Shown: positions 12,452 through 25,639, counted from the first letter of the stretch. The stretch: DNA of 64,000 nucleotides from Branchinecta lynchi (GCA_023053575.1 JAKZAP010000091.1:1-64000); one strand, 5' to 3'. The notes: generated by a model not told the origin, from the sequence alone. A program made the numbers and translations.

Positions 12452-13301
12452 GGTTTGTTTTCCCAAAATGTTCGCTTTCCCACAAGGTTGGTTTTCCCAC
12501 AAGGTTGGTTTTCCCACAAGGTTGGTTTTCCCGCAGGGTTGCTTTCCCTATAAGGTTGGTTTTCCCACAAGGTTTGTTTTCTCACAAGGTTTGTTTTCCC
12601 ACTAGGTTGTTTTCCCCACTAGGTTGGTTTTCCCACAAGGTTTGTTTTCCCACAAGCTTTGTTTTCCCCCAAGGTTGGTTTTCCCGCAGGGTTTGTTTTC
12701 CCACAAGGTTAGTTTTCCCGCAAGGTTTGTTTCCCCACAAGGTTTGTTTTCCCACAAGGTTTGTTTTCCCACTGTGTTGGTTTTCCCAAAAGGTTCGCTT
12801 TCCCACAAGGTTGGTTTTCCCACAAGGTTGGTTTTCCCGCAGGGTTGCTTTCCCCATAAGGTTGGTTTTCCCACAAGGTTTGTTTTCTCACAAGGTTTGT
12901 TTTCCCACTAGGTTGTTTTTCCCACTAGGTTGGTTTTCCGAAAAGGTTTGTTTTCCCACAAGCTTTGTTTTCCCCCAAGGTTGGTTTTCCCGCAAGGTTG
13001 GTTTACCCAAAAGGTTTGTTTTCCCACTGTGTTGGTTTTCCCAAAAGGTTCTCTTTCCCAAAAGGTTCGCTTTCCCGCAAGGTTGGTTTTCCCACAAGGT
13101 TTGTTTCCCCACAAGGTTTGTTTTCCCACAAGGTTTGTTTTCCCACAAGGTTGGTTTTTCCGAAAGGTTTGTTTCCCCACAAGGTTGGCTTTCCCACAAG
13201 GTTGGTTTTCCCGCAGGGTTTGTTTTCCCACAAGGTTTGTTTTCCCACAAGGTTTGTTTTCCCACAAGGTTGGTTTTCCCGAAAGGTTTGTTTACCCACA
13301 A

Positions 13302-13319
13302 GGTTGGGTTTTCCCACAA
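13302..13319 (+). repeat. 18-bp monomer (extra G)
   Basis: GGTTGGGTTTTCCCACAA carries a G insertion and shifts the 17-bp phase by one. Confidence 0.9.
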
Positions 13320-16300
13320 GGTTGGTTTTCCCGCAGGGTTTGTTTTCCCACAAGGTTAGTTTTCCCGCAAGGTTTGTTTCCCCACAAGGTTTGTTTTCCC
13401 ACAAGGTTTGTTTTCCCACTGTGTTGGTTTTCCCAAAAGGTTCGCTTTCCCACAAGGTTGGTTTTCCCACAAGGTTTATTTTCCCACAAGGTTAGTTTTC
13501 CCACAAGGTTTGTTTCCCCACAAGGTTTGTTTCCCCACAAGGTTTGTTTTCCCATAAGGTTTGTTTTCCCCCAAGGTTGGTTTTCCCGCAAGGTTGGTTT
13601 TCCCACAAGGTTTGTTTTCCCACTGTGTTGGTATTCCCAAAAGGTTCGCTTTCCCACAAGGTTGGTTTTCCCACAAGGTTGGTTTTCCCACAAGGTTGGT
13701 TTTCCCACAAGGTTGGTTTTCCCGCAGGGTTGCTTTCCCTATAAGGTTGGTTTTCCCACAAGGTTTGTTTTCTCACAAGGTTTGTTTTCCCACTAGGTTG
13801 TTTTTCCCACTAGGTTGGTTTTCCCACAAGGTTTGTTTTCCCACAAGCTTTGTTTTCCCCCAAGGTTGGTTTTCCCGCAGGGTTTGTTTTCCCACAAGGT
13901 TAGTTTTCCCGCAAGGTTTGTTTCCCCACAAGGTTTGTTTTCCCACAAGGTTTGTTTTCCCACTGTGTTGGTTTTCCCAAAAGGTTCGCTTTCCCACAAG
14001 GTTGGTTTTCCCACAAGGTTGGTTTTCCCGCAGGGTTGCTTTCCCCATAAGGTTGGTTTTCCCACTAGGTTGGTTTTCCGAAAAGGTTTGTTTTCCCACA
14101 AGCTTTGTTTTCCCCCAAGGTTTGTTTTCCCGCAAGGTTGGTTTACCCAAAAGGTTTGTTTTCCCACTGTGTTGGTTTTCCCAAAAGGTTCTCTTTCCCA
14201 AAAGGTTCGCTTTCCCGCAAGGTTGGTTTTCCCACAAGGTTTGTTTCCCCACAAGGTTTGTTTTCCCACAAGGTTTGTTTTCCCACAAGGTTGGTTTTTC
14301 CGAAAGGTTTGTTTCCCCACAAGGTTGGTTTTCCCACAAGGTTGGTTTTCCCGCAGGGTTTGTTTTCCCACAAGGTTAGTTTTCCCTTAAGGTTTGTTTC
14401 CATACAAGGTTTGTTTTCCCACAAGGTTTGTTTTCCCACAAGGTTATTTTTCCCGAAAGGTTTGTTTCCCCACAAGGTTGGTTTTCCCACAAGGTTGGTT
14501 TTCCCGCAGGGTTGGTTTTCCCACAAGGTTAGTTTTCCCGCAAGGTTTGTTTCCCCACAAGGTTTGTTTTCCCACAAGGTTTGTTTTCCCACTATGATGG
14601 TTTTCCCAAAAGGTTCGCTTTCCCACAAGGTTGGTTTTCCCACAAGGTTTGTTTTCCCACAAGATTAGTTTTCCCACAAGGTTTGTTTCCCCACAAGGTT
14701 TGTTTCCCCGCAAGGTTTGGTTTCCCACAAGGTTTGTTTTCCCCCAAGGTTGGTTTTCCCGCAAGGTTGGTTTTCCCGCAGGGTTGCTTTCCCCATAAGG
14801 TTTGTTGTCCCACTAGGTTGTGTTTCCCACTAGGTTGGTCTTCCCACAAGGTTTGTTTTCCCACAAGCTTTGTTTTCCCCCAAGGTTGGTTTTCCCGCAA
14901 GGTTGGTTTTCCCACAAGGTTTGTTTTCCCACTTTGTTGGTTTTCCCAAAAGGTTCGCTTTCCCGCAAGGTTGGTTTTCCCACAAGGTTTGTTTCCCCAC
15001 AAGGTTTGTTTTCCCACAAGGTTTGTTTTCCCACAAGGTTGGTTTTCCCGAAAGGTTTGTTTCCCCACAAGGTTGGTTTTCCCACAAGGTTGGTTTTCCC
15101 GCAGGGTTTGTTTTCCCACAAGGTTAGTTTTCCCGCAAGGTTTGTTTCCCCACAAGGTTTGTTTTCCCACAAGGTTGGTTTTCCCGAAAGGTTTGTTTCC
15201 CCACAAGGTTGGTTTTCCCACAAGGTTGGTTTTCCCGCAGGGTTTGTTTTCCCACAAGGTTAGTTTTCCCGCAAGGTTTGTTTCCCCACAAGGTTTGTTT
15301 TCCCACAAGGATTGTTTTCTCACAAGGTTTGTTTTCCCACTAGGTTTGTTTCCCCACAAGGTTTGTTTTCCCACAAGGTTTGTTGTCCCCCAAGGTTGGT
15401 TTTCCCGCAAGGTTGGTTTTCCCACAAGGTTTGTTTTCCCACTGTGTTGGTTTTCCCAAAAGGTTCGCTTTCCCACAAGGTTCGTTTTCCCACAAGGTTG
15501 GTTTTCCCACAAGGTTGGTTTTCCCGCAGGGTTGCTTTCCCCATAAGGTTGGTTTTCCCACAAGGTTTGTTTTCTCACAAGGTTTGTTTTCCCACTAGGT
15601 TGTTTTTCCCACTAGGTTGGTTTTCCGAAAAGGTTTATTTTCCCACAAGCTTTGTTTTCCCCCAAGGTTGGTTTTCCCGCAAGGTTGGTTTTCCCACAAG
15701 GTTTGTTTTCCCACTGTGTTGGTTTTCCCAAAAGGTTCGCTTTCCCGGAAGGCTGGTTTTCCCACAAGGTTTGTTTCCCCACAATGTTTGTTTTCTAACA
15801 AGGTTTGTTTTCCCACAAGGTTGGTTTTCCCGAAAGGTTTGTTTCCCCACAAGGTTGGTTTTCCCACAAGGCTGGTTTTCCCGCAGGGTTTGTTTTCCCA
15901 CAAGGTTAGTTTTCCCGCAAGGTTTGTTTTCCCACAAGGTTAGTTTTCCCACAAGGTTTGTTTCCCCACAAGGTTTGTTTCCCCACAAGGTTTGTTTTCC
16001 CACAAGGATTGTTTTCTCACAAGGTTTGTTTTCCCACTGTGTTGGTTTTCCCAAAAGGTTCGCTTTCCCGCAAGGTTCGCTTTCCCACAAGGTTTGTTTT
16101 CCCACAAGCTTTGTTTTCCCCCAAGGTTGGTTTTCCCGCAAGGTTGGTTTTCCCACAAGGTTTGTTTTCCCACTTTGTTGGTTTTCCCAAAAGGTTCGCT
16201 TTCCCGCAAGGTTGGTTTTCCCACAAGGTTTGTTTCCCCACAAGGTTTGTTTTCCCACAAGGTTTGTTTTTCCACAAGGTTGGTTTTCCCGAAAGGTTTG

Positions 16301-18198
16301 TTTCCCCACAAGGTTGGTTTTCCCACAAGGTTGGTTTTCCCGCAGGGTTTGTTTTCCCACAAGGTTAGTTTTCCCGCAAGGTTTGTTTCCCCACAAGGTT
16401 TGTTTTCCCACAAGGATTGTTTTCTCACAAGGTTTGTTTTCCCACTAGGTTTGTTTCCCCACAAGGTTTGTTTTCCCACAAGGTTTGTTTTCCCCCAAGG
16501 TTGGTTTTCCCGCAAGGTTGGTTTTCCCACAAGGTTTGTTTTCCCACTGTGTTGGTTTTCCCAAAAGGTTCGCTTTCCCGCAAGGTTGGTTTTCCCCCAA
16601 GGTTGGTTTTCCCGCAGGGTTTGTTTTCCCACAAGGTTAGTTTTCCCGCAAGGTTTGTTTCCCCACAAGGTTTGTTTTCCCACAAGGTTTGTTTTCCCAC
16701 TGTGTTGGTTTTCCCAAAAGGTTCGCTTTCCCACAAGGTTGGTTTTCCCACAAGGTTGGTTTTCCCACAAGGTTGGTTTTCCCGCAGGGTTGCTTTCCCC
16801 ATCAGGTTGATTTTCCCACAAGGTTTGTTTTCTCACAAGGTTTGTTTTCCCACTAGGTTGTTTTTCCCACTAGGTTGGTTTTCCCACAAGGTTTGTTTTC
16901 CCACAAGCTTTGTTTTCCCCCAAGGTTGTTTTTCCCACTAGGTTTGTTTTCCCACAAGGTTTGTTTTCCCACAAGCTTTGTTTTCCCCCAAGGTTGGTTT
17001 TCCCGCAAGGTTGGTTTACCCACAAGGTTTGTTTTCCCACTGTGTTGGTTTTCCCAAAAGGTTCGCTTTCCCGCAAGGTTGGTTTTCCCACAAGGTTTGT
17101 TTCCCCACAAGGTTTGTTTTCCCACAAGGTTTGTTTTCCCACAAGGTTGGTTTTCCCGAAAGGTTTGTTTCCCCACAAGGTTGGTGTTCCCACAAGGTTG
17201 GTTTTCCCGCAGGGTTTGTTTTCCCACAAGGTTAGTTTTCCCGCAAGGTTTGTTTTCCCACAAGGTTAGTTTTCCCACAAGGTTTGTTTCCCCACAAGGT
17301 TTGTTTCCCCACAAGGTTTGTTTTCCCACAAGGTTTGTTTTCCCACAAGGTTGGTTTTCCCGAAAGGTTTGTTTCCCCACAAGGTTGGTTTTCCCACAAG
17401 GTTGGTTTTCCCGCAGGGTTTGTTTTCCCACAAGGTTAGTTTTCCCGCAAGGTTTGTTTCCCCACAAGGTTTGTTTTCCCACAAGGTTTGTTTTCCCACT
17501 GTGTTGGTTTTCCCAAAAGGTTGGTTTTCCCACAAGGTTGGTTTTCCCACAAGGTTGGTTTTCCCGCAGGGTTGCTTTCCCCATAAGGTTGGTTTTCCCA
17601 AAAGGTTCGCTTTCCCGCAAGGCTGGTTTTCCCACAAGGTTTGTTTTCCCACAATGTTTGTTTTCTCACAAGGTTTGTTTTTCCACAAGGTTGGTTTTCC
17701 CGAAAGGTTTGTTTCCCCACAAGGTTGGTTTTCCCACAAGGCTGGTTTTCCCGCAGGGTTTGTTTTCCCACAAGGTTAGTTTTCCCGCAAGGTTTGTTTT
17801 CCCACAAGGTTAGTTTTCCCACAAGGTTTGTTTCCCCACAAGGTTTGTTTCCCCACAAGGTTTGTTTTCCCACAAGGATTGTTTTCTCACAAGGTTTGTT
17901 TTCCCACTGTGTTGGTTTTCCCAAGAGGTTCGCTTTCCCGCAAGGTTCGCTTTCCCGCAAGGTTGGTTTTCCCACAAGGTTTGTTTTCTCACAAGGTTTG
18001 TGTTCCCACTAGGTTTGTTTCCCCACAAGGTTTGTTTTCTCACAAGGTTTGTTTTCCCACAAGGTTTGTTTTCCCACAATGCTTGTTTTCCCACAAGGTT
18101 TGTTTTGCCACAAGGTTGGTTTTCCCACAAGGTTTGTTTTCCCGCAGGGTTTGTTTTCCAACAAGGTTAGTTTTCCCGCAAGGTTTGTTTTCCCACAA

Positions 18199-18214
18199 GG
18201 TTAGTTTTCCACAA
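18199..18214 (+). repeat. 16-bp monomer (one C lost)
   Basis: GGTTAGTTTTCCACAA has lost one C. It is private to this copy: the partner position in the 26.7-kb copy has the full 17 bp. Confidence 0.9.
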
Positions 18215-18588
18215 GGTTTGTTTCCCCACAAGGTTTGTTTCCCCACAAGGTTTGTTTTCCCACAAGGATTGTTTTCCCACAAGGTTTGTTTTCCCACTGT
18301 GTTGGTTTTCCCAAAAGGTTCGCTTTCCCGCAAGGTTGGTTTTCCCACAAGGTTGGTTTTCCCGCAGGGTTTGTTTCCCCATAAGGTTGGTTTTCCCAAA
18401 AGGTTTGTTTTCTCACAAGGTTTGTTTTCCCACTAGGTTGGTTTTCCCACAAGGTTTGTTTTCCCACAAGGTTTGTTTACCCACAAGGTTTGTTTTCCCC
18501 CAAGGTTGGTTTTCCCGCAAGGTTGGTTTTCCCATAAGGTTGGTTTTCCCACAAGGTTGGTTTTCCCGCAAGGTTAGTTTTCCCACAA

Positions 18589-18605
18589 GGTCTGATTTAA
18601 CACAA
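18589..18605 (+). repeat. Landmark monomer, left 4
   Basis: It lies 9486 bp (558 monomers) from left 3. The copy expected near 12.2 kb is deleted. It sits in module A. Confidence 0.95.
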
Positions 18606-19421
18606 TGTTTGTTTTCCCACAAGGTTGGTTTTCCCGAAAGGTTTGTTTCCCCACAAGGTTGGTTTTCCTACAAGGTTGGTTTTCCCGCAGGGTTTGTTTC
18701 CCCACAAGGTTAGTTTTCCCGCAAGGTTTGTTTTCCCACAAGGTTGGTTTTCCCGAAAGGTTTGTTTCCCCACAAGGTTGGTTTTCCCACAAGGTTGGTT
18801 TTCCCGCAGGGTTTGTTTTCCCACAAGGTTAGTTTTCCCGCAAGGTTTGTTTCCCCACAAGGTTTGTTTTCCCACAAGGTTTGTTTTCCCACTGTGTTGG
18901 TTTTCCCAAAAGGTTCGCTTTCCCACAAGGTTGGTTTTCCCACAAGGTTGGTTTTTCCACAAGGTTGATTTTCCCGCAGGGTTGCTTTCCCCGTGAGGTT
19001 GGTTTTCCCACAAGGTTTGTTTTCTCACAAGGTTTGTTTTCCCACTAAGTTGTTTTTCCCACTAGGCTGGTTTTCCCACAAGGTTTGTTTTCCCACAAGC
19101 TTTGTTTTCCCCCAAGGTTGGTTTTCCCGCAGGGTTTGTTTTCCCACAAGGTTAGTTTTCCCGCAAGGTTTGTTTCCCCACAAGGTTTGTTTTCCCACAA
19201 GGTTTGTTTTCCCACTGTGTTGGTTTTCCCAAAAGGTTCGCTTTCCCACAAGGTTGGTTTTCCCACAAGGTTGGTTTTCCCACAAGGTTGGTTTTCCCGC
19301 AGGGTTGCTTTCCCCATAAGGTTGGTTTTCCCACAAGGTTTGTTTTCCCACAAGGTTTGTTTCCCTACAAGGTTTGTTTCCCCACAAGGTTTGTTTCCCC
19401 ACAAGGTTTGTTTCCCCACAA

Positions 19422-19437
19422 GGTTTGTTTTCCCCAA
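19422..19437 (+). repeat. Private 16-bp monomer GGTTTGTTTTCCCCAA, copy 1
   Basis: One A-C dinucleotide step is collapsed to give a 16-bp unit, directly followed by GGATTGTTTTCTCACAA. It is the first of eight such units. Confidence 0.9.
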
Positions 19438-19913
19438 GGATTGTTTTCTCACAAGGTTTGTTTTCCCACAAGGTTTGTTTCCCCACAAGGTTTGTTTTCC
19501 CACAAGCTTTGTTTTCCCCCAAGGTTGGTTTTCCCGCAAGGTTTGTTTACCCACAAGGTTTGTTTTCCCACTGTGTTGGTTTTCCCAAAAGGTTCGCTTT
19601 CCCGCAAGGTTGGTTTTCCCACAAGGTTTGTTTCCCCACAAGGTTTGTTTTCCCACAAGGTTTGTTTTCCCACAAGGTTGGTTTTCCCGAAAGGTTTGTT
19701 TCCCCACAAGGTTGGTTTTCCCACAAGGTTGGTTTTCCCGCAGGGTTTGTTTTCCCACAAGGTTAGTTTTCCCGCAAGGTTTGTTTCCCCACAAGGTTTG
19801 TTTTCCCACAAGGTTTGTTTTCCCACTGTGTTGGTTTTCCCAAAAGGTTTGTTTCCCTACAAGGTTTGTTTCCCCACAAGGTTTGTTTCCCCACAAGGTT
19901 TGTTTCCCCACAA

Positions 19914-19929
19914 GGTTTGTTTTCCCCAA
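19914..19929 (+). repeat. Private 16-bp monomer, copy 2
   Basis: It lies 492 bp after copy 1 in the same flanking order (a run of TTTCCCCACAA monomers before, GGATTG after). Confidence 0.9.
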
Positions 19930-21595
19930 GGATTGTTTTCTCACAAGGTTTGTTTTCCCACAAGGTTTGTTTCCCCACAAGGTTTGTTTCCCCACAAGGT
20001 TTGTTTTCCCACAAGGTTAGTTTTCCCACAAGGTTTGTTTCCCCACAAGGTTTGTTTCCCGACAAGGTTTGTTTTCCCACAAGGATTGTTTTCTCACAAG
20101 GTTTGTTTTCCCACTCTGTTGGTTTTCCCAAGAGGTTCGCTTTCCCGCAAGGTTCGCTTTCCCGCAAGGTTGGTTTTCCCACAAGGTTTGTTTTCTCACA
20201 AGGTTTGTTTTCCCACTAGGTTTGTTTCCCCACAAGGTTTGTTTTCTCACAAGGTTTGTTTTCCCACAAGGTTTGTTTCCCCACAAGGTTTGTTTCCCCA
20301 CAAGGTTTGTTTTCCCACAAGGATTGTTTTCTCACAAGGTTTGTTTTCCCACTGTGTTGGTTTTCCCAAGAGGTTCGCTTTCCCGCAAGGTTCGCTTTCC
20401 CGCAAGGTTGGTTTTCCCACAAGGTTTGTTTTCTCACAAGGTTTGTTTTCCCACTAGGTTTGTTTCCCCACAAGGTTTGTTTTCTCACAAGGTTTGTTTT
20501 CCCACAAGGTTTGTTTCCCCACAAGGTTTGTTTCCCCACAAGGTTTGTTTTCCCACAAGGATTGTTTTCCCACAAGGTTTGTTTTCCCACTGTCTTGGTT
20601 TTCCCAAAAGTTTGGCTTTCCCACAAGGTTGGTTTTCCCACAAGGTTGGTTTTCCCACAAGGTTGGTTTTCGCACACGGTTGGTTTTCCCGCAGGGTTGC
20701 TTTCCCTATAAGGTTGGTTTTCCCACAAGGTTTGTTTTCTCACAAGGTTTGTTTTCCTACTAGGTTGTTTTTCCCACTAGGTTGGTTTTCCCACAAGGTT
20801 TGTTTTCCCACAAGCTTTGTTTTCCCCCAAGATTGGTTTTCCCGCAGGGTTTGTTTTCCCACAAGGTTAGTTTTCCCGCAAGGTTTGTTTCCCCACAAGG
20901 TTTGTTTTCCCACAAGCTTTGTTTTCCCACTGTGTTGGTTTTCCCAAAAGGTTCGCTTTCCCACAAGGTTGGTTTTCCCACAAGGTTGGTTTTCCCGCAG
21001 GGTTGCTTTCCCCATAAGGTTGGTTTTCCCACAAGGTTTGTTTTCTCACAAGGTTTGTTTTCCCACTAGGTTGTTTTTCCCACTAGGTTGGTTTTCCCAC
21101 AAGGTTTGTTTTCCCACAAGCTTTGTTTTCCCCCAAGGTTGTTTTTCCCACTAGGTTGGTTTTCCCACAAGGTTTGTTTTCCCACAAGCTTTGTTTTCCC
21201 CCAAGGTTGGTTTTCCCGCAAGGTTTGTTTACCCACAAGGTTTGTTTTCCCACTGTGTTGGTTTTCCCAAAAGGTTCGCTTTCCCGCAAGGTTGGTTTTC
21301 CCACAAGGTTTGTTTCCCCACAAGGTTTGTTTTCCCACAAGGTTTGTTTTCCCACAAGGTTGGTTTTCCCGAAAGGTTTGTTTCCCCACAAGGTTGGTTT
21401 TCCCACAAGGTTGGTTTTCCCGCAGGGTTTGTTTTCCCACAAGGTTAGTTTTCCCGCAAGGTTTGTTTCCCCACAAGGTTTGTTTTCCCACAAGGTTTGT
21501 TTTCCCACTGTGTTTGTTTTCCCACAAGGTTTGTTTCCCTACAAGGTTTATTTCCCCACAAGGTTTGTTTCCCCACAAGGTTTGTTTCCCCACAA

Positions 21596-21611
21596 GGTTT
21601 GTTTTCCCCAA
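21596..21611 (+). repeat. Private 16-bp monomer, copy 3
   Basis: It lies in module B, next to a TTTATTTCCCC variant. Confidence 0.9.
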
Positions 21612-22682
21612 GGATTGTTTTCTCACAAGGTTTGTTTTCCCACAAGGTTTGTTTCCCCACAAGGTTTGTTTCCCCACAAGGTTTGTTTTCCCACAAGGTT
21701 AGTTTTCCCACAAGGTTTGTTTCCCCACAAGGTTTGTTTCCCCACAAGGTTTGTTTTCCCACAAGGATTGTTTTCTCACAAGGTTTGTTTTCCCACTGTG
21801 TTGGTTTTCCCAAGAGGTTCGCTTTCCCGCAAGGTTCGCTTTCCCGCAAGGTTGGTTTTCCCACAAGGTTTGTTTTCTCACAAGGTTTGTTTTCCCACGA
21901 GGTTTGTTTCCCCACAAGGTTTGTTTCCCCACAAGGTTTGTTTTCCCACAAGGATTGTTTTCTCACAAGGTTTGTTTTCCCACTGTGTTGGTTTTCCCAA
22001 GAGGTTCGCTTTCCCGCAAGGTTCGCTTTCCCGCAAGGTTGGTTTTCCCACAAGGTTTGTTTTCTCACAAGGTTTGTTTTCCCACTAGGTTTGTTTTCCC
22101 ACAAGGTTTGTTTTCTCACATGGTTTGTTTTCCCACAAGGTTTGTTTTCCCACAAGGTTTGTTTTGCCACAAGGTTGGTTTTCCAGAAAGGTTTGTTTCC
22201 CCACAAGGTTGGTTTTCCCACAAGGTTTGTTTTCCCGCAGGGATTGTTTTCCCATAAGGTTAGTTTTCCCGCAAGGTTTGTTTTCCCACAAGGTTAGTTT
22301 TCCCACAAGGTTTGTTTCCCCACAAGGTTTGTTTCCCCACAAGGTTTGTTTTCCCACAAGGATTGTTTTCTCACAAGGTTTGTTTTCCCACTGTGTTGGT
22401 TTTCCCAAAAGGTTCGCTTTCCCGCAAGGTTGGTTTTCCCACAAGGTTGGTTTTCCCGCAGGGTTTGTTTCCCCATAAGGTTGGTTTTCCCACAAGGTTT
22501 GTTTTCTCACAAGGTTTGTTTTCCCACTAGGTTGGTTTTCCCTCAAGGTTTGTTTTCCCACAAGGTTTGTTTACCCACAAGGTTTGTTTTCCCCCAAGGT
22601 TGGTTTTCCCGCAAGGTTGGTTTTCCCATAAGGTTGGTTTTCCCACAAGGTTGGTTTTCCCGCAAGGTTAGTTTTCCCACAA

Positions 22683-22699
22683 GGTCTGATTTAACACAA
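22683..22699 (+). repeat. Landmark monomer, left 5
   Basis: It sits in module B, 4094 bp from left 4 (241 monomers minus 3 bp, explained by intervening 16-bp units). Confidence 0.95.
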
Positions 22700-23158
22700 T
22701 GTTTGTTTTCCCACAAGGTTGGTTTTCCCGAAAGGTTTGTTTCCCCACAAGGTTGGTTTTCCCACAAGGTTGGTTTTCCCGCAGGGTTTGTTTTCCCACA
22801 AGGTTAGTTTTCCCGCAAGGTTTGTTTTCCCACAAGGTTGGTTTTCCCGAAAGGTTTGTTTCCCCACAAGGTTGGTTTTCCCACAAGGTTGGTTTTCCCG
22901 CAGGGTTTGTTTTCCCACAAGGATAGTTTTCCCGCAAGGTTTGTTTCCCCACAAGGTTTGTTTTCCCACAAGGTTTGTTTTCCCACTGTCTTGGTTTTCC
23001 CAAAAGTTTGGCTTTCCCACAAGGTTGGTTTTCCCACAAGGTTGGTTTTCCCACAAGGTTCGCTTTCCCACAAGGTTGGTTTTCCCACAAGGTTGGTTTT
23101 CCCGCAGGGTTGCTTTCCCCATAAGGTTGGTTTTCCCACAAGGTTTGTTTTCTCACAA

Positions 23159-23176
23159 GGTTTGTTTTTCCCACTA
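23159..23176 (+). repeat. 18-bp monomer (extra T)
   Basis: GGTTTGTTTTTCCCACTA carries a T insertion. It appears where one or more monomers are missing between the two CACTA monomers seen in other copies, so it may mark a deletion joint. Confidence 0.85.
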
Positions 23177-23618
23177 GGTTGGTTTTCCCACAAGGTTTGT
23201 TTTCCCACAAGCTTTGTTTTCCCCCAAGGTTGGTTTTCCCGCAAGGTTTGTTTACCCACAAGGTTTGTTTTCCCACTGTGTTGGTTTTCCCAAAAGGTTC
23301 GCTTTCCCGCAAGGTTGGTTTTCCCACAAGGTTTGTTTCCCCACAAGGTTTGTTTTCCCACAAGGTTTGTTTTCCCACAAGGTTGGTTTTCCCGAAAGGT
23401 TTGTTTCCCCACAAGGTTGGTTTTCCCACAAGGTTGGTTTTCCCGCAGGGTTTGTTTTCCCACAAGGTTAGTTTTCCCGCAAGGTTTGTTTCCCCACAAG
23501 GTTTGTTTTCCCACAAGGTTTGTTTTCCCACTGTGTTTGTTTTCCCACAAGGTTTGTTTCCCTACAAGGTTTATTTCCCCACAAGGTTTGTTTCCCCACA
23601 AGGTTTGTTTCCCCACAA

Positions 23619-23634
23619 GGTTTGTTTTCCCCAA
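23619..23634 (+). repeat. Private 16-bp monomer, copy 4
   Basis: It lies in the partial module between B and B' (about 23.05-23.79 kb), again after the TTTATTTCCCC variant. Confidence 0.9.
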
Positions 23635-24552
23635 GGATTGTTTTCTCACAAGGTTTGTTTTCCCACTGTCTTGGTTTTCCCAAAAGTTTGGCTTTCCCAC
23701 AAGGTTGGTTTTCCCACAAGGTTGGTTTTCCCACAAGGTTCGCTTTCCCACAAGGTTGGTTTTCCCACAAGGTTGGTTTTCCCGAAAGGTTTGTTTCCCC
23801 ACAAGGTTGGTTTTCCCACAAGGTTAGTTTTCCCGCAAGGTTTGTTTCCCCACAAGGTTTGTTTTCCCACAAGCTTTGTTTTCCCACTGTGTTGGTTTTC
23901 CCAAAAGGTTCGCTTTCCCACAAGGTTGGTTTTCCCACAAGGTTGGTTTTCCCGCAGGGTTGCTTTCCCCATAAGGTTGGTTTTCCCACAAGGTTTGTTT
24001 TCTCACAAGGTTTGTTTTCCCACTAGGTTGTTTTTCCCACTAGGTTGGTTTTCCCACAAGGTTTGTTTTCCCACAAGCTTTGTTTTCCCCCAAGGTTGTT
24101 TTTCCCACTAGGTTGGTTTTCCCACAAGGTTTGTTTTCCCACAAGCTTTGTTTTCCCCCAAGGTTGGTTTTCCCGCAAGGTTTGTTTACCCACAAGGTTT
24201 GTTTTCCCACTGTGTTGGTTTTCCCAAAAGGTTCGCTTTCCCGCAAGGTTGGTTTTCCCACAAGGTTTGTTTCCCCACAAGGTTTGTTTTCCCACAAGGT
24301 TTGTTTTCCCACAAGGTTGGTTTTCCCGAAAGGTTTGTTTCCCCACAAGGTTGGTTTTCCCACAAGGTTGGTTTTCCCGCAGGGTTTGTTTTCCCACAAG
24401 GTTAGTTTTCCCGCAAGGTTTGTTTCCCCACAAGGTTTGTTTTCCCACAAGGTTTGTTTTCCCACTGTGTTTGTTTTCCCACAAGGTTTGTTTCCCTACA
24501 AGGTTTATTTCCCCACAAGGTTTGTTTCCCCACAAGGTTTGTTTCCCCACAA

Positions 24553-24568
24553 GGTTTGTTTTCCCCAA
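24553..24568 (+). repeat. Private 16-bp monomer, copy 5
   Basis: It lies in module B', 2957 bp after copy 3, as expected from the duplication. Confidence 0.9.
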
Positions 24569-25639
24569 GGATTGTTTTCTCACAAGGTTTGTTTTCCTAC
24601 AAGGGTTGGTTCCCCACAAGGTTTGTTTCCCCACAAGGTTTGTTTTCCCACAAGGTTAGTTTTCCCACAAGGTTTGTTTCCCCACAAGGTTTGTTTCCCC
24701 ACAAGGTTTGTTTTCCCACAAGGATTGTTTTCTCACAAGGTTTGTTTTCCCACTGTGTTGGTTTTCCCAAGAGGTTCGCTTTCCCGCAAGGTTCGCTTTC
24801 CCGCAAGGTTGGTTTTCCCACAAGGTTTGTTTTCTCACAAGGTTTGTTTTCCCACGAGGTTTGTTTCCCCACAAGGTTTGTTTCCCCACAAGGTTTGTTT
24901 TCCCACAAGGATTGTTTTCTCACAAGGTTTGTTTTCCCACTGTGTTGGTTTTCCCAAGAGGTTCGCTTTCCCGCAAGGTTCGCTTTCCCGCAAGGTTGGT
25001 TTTCCCACAAGGTTTGTTTTCTCACAAGGTTTGTTTTCCCACTAGGTTTGTTTTCCCACAAGGTTTGTTTTCTCACATGGTTTGTTTTCCCACAAGGTTT
25101 GTTTTCCCACAAGGTTTGTTTTGCCACAAGGTTGGTTTTCCAGAAAGGTTTGTTTCCCCACAAGGTTGGTTTTTCCACAAGGTTTGTTTTCCCGCAGGGA
25201 TTGTTTTCCCATAAGGTTAGTTTTCCCGCAAGGTTTGTTTTCCCACAAGGTTAGTTTTCCCACAAGGTTTGTTTCCCCACAAGGTTTGTTTCCCCACAAG
25301 GTTTGTTTTCCCACAAGGATTGTTTTCTCACAAGGTTTGTTTTCCCACTGTGTTGGATTTCCCAAAAGGTTCGCTTTCCCGCAAGGTTGGTTTTCCCACA
25401 AGGTTGGTTTTCCCGCAGGGTTTGTTTCCCCATAAGGTTGGTTTTCCCACAAGGTTTGTTTTCTCACAAGGTTTGTTTTCCCACTAGGTTGGTTTTCCCA
25501 CAAGGTTTGTTTTCCCACAAGGTTTGTTTACCCACAAGGTTTGTTTTCCCCCAAGGTTGGTTTTCCCGCAAGGTTGGTTTTCCCATAAGGTTGGTTTTCC
25601 CACAAGGTTGGTTTTCCCGCAAGGTTAGTTTTCCCACAA

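Larger units (their letters stand above)
6440..12600 (+). repeat. Tandem duplication of a block of about 3.09 kb
   Basis: Variant order from about 6.44 to 9.1 kb is repeated with an offset of 3094 bp (182 monomers; 3077 bp at the extreme left) from about 9.53 to 12.2 kb. The marker TTTTGCAACAA, for example, is at 8225 and 8599 in copy 1 and at 11319 and 11693 in copy 2. Copy 2 has lost the landmark monomer expected near 12,197 together with its neighbours, and instead carries a short 85-bp tandem expansion. The right arm appears to hold a single equivalent (about 42-45 kb). Confidence 0.75.
18106..23055 (+). repeat. Expansion modules A-B, first copy (about 4.95 kb)
   Basis: The variant order here is repeated at 26686-31619, with offset 8581 bp at the left and 8564 bp at the right. 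Entry into homology is sharp: the monomers at 18,121-18,180 and 26,701-26,760 are identical, while those just before differ. Differences include a 16-bp monomer at 18199-18214 present only here and a net one-monomer change between about 19.3 and 19.7 kb. The part from about 20,830 onward (module B) also recurs at 23,790. Confidence 0.8.
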
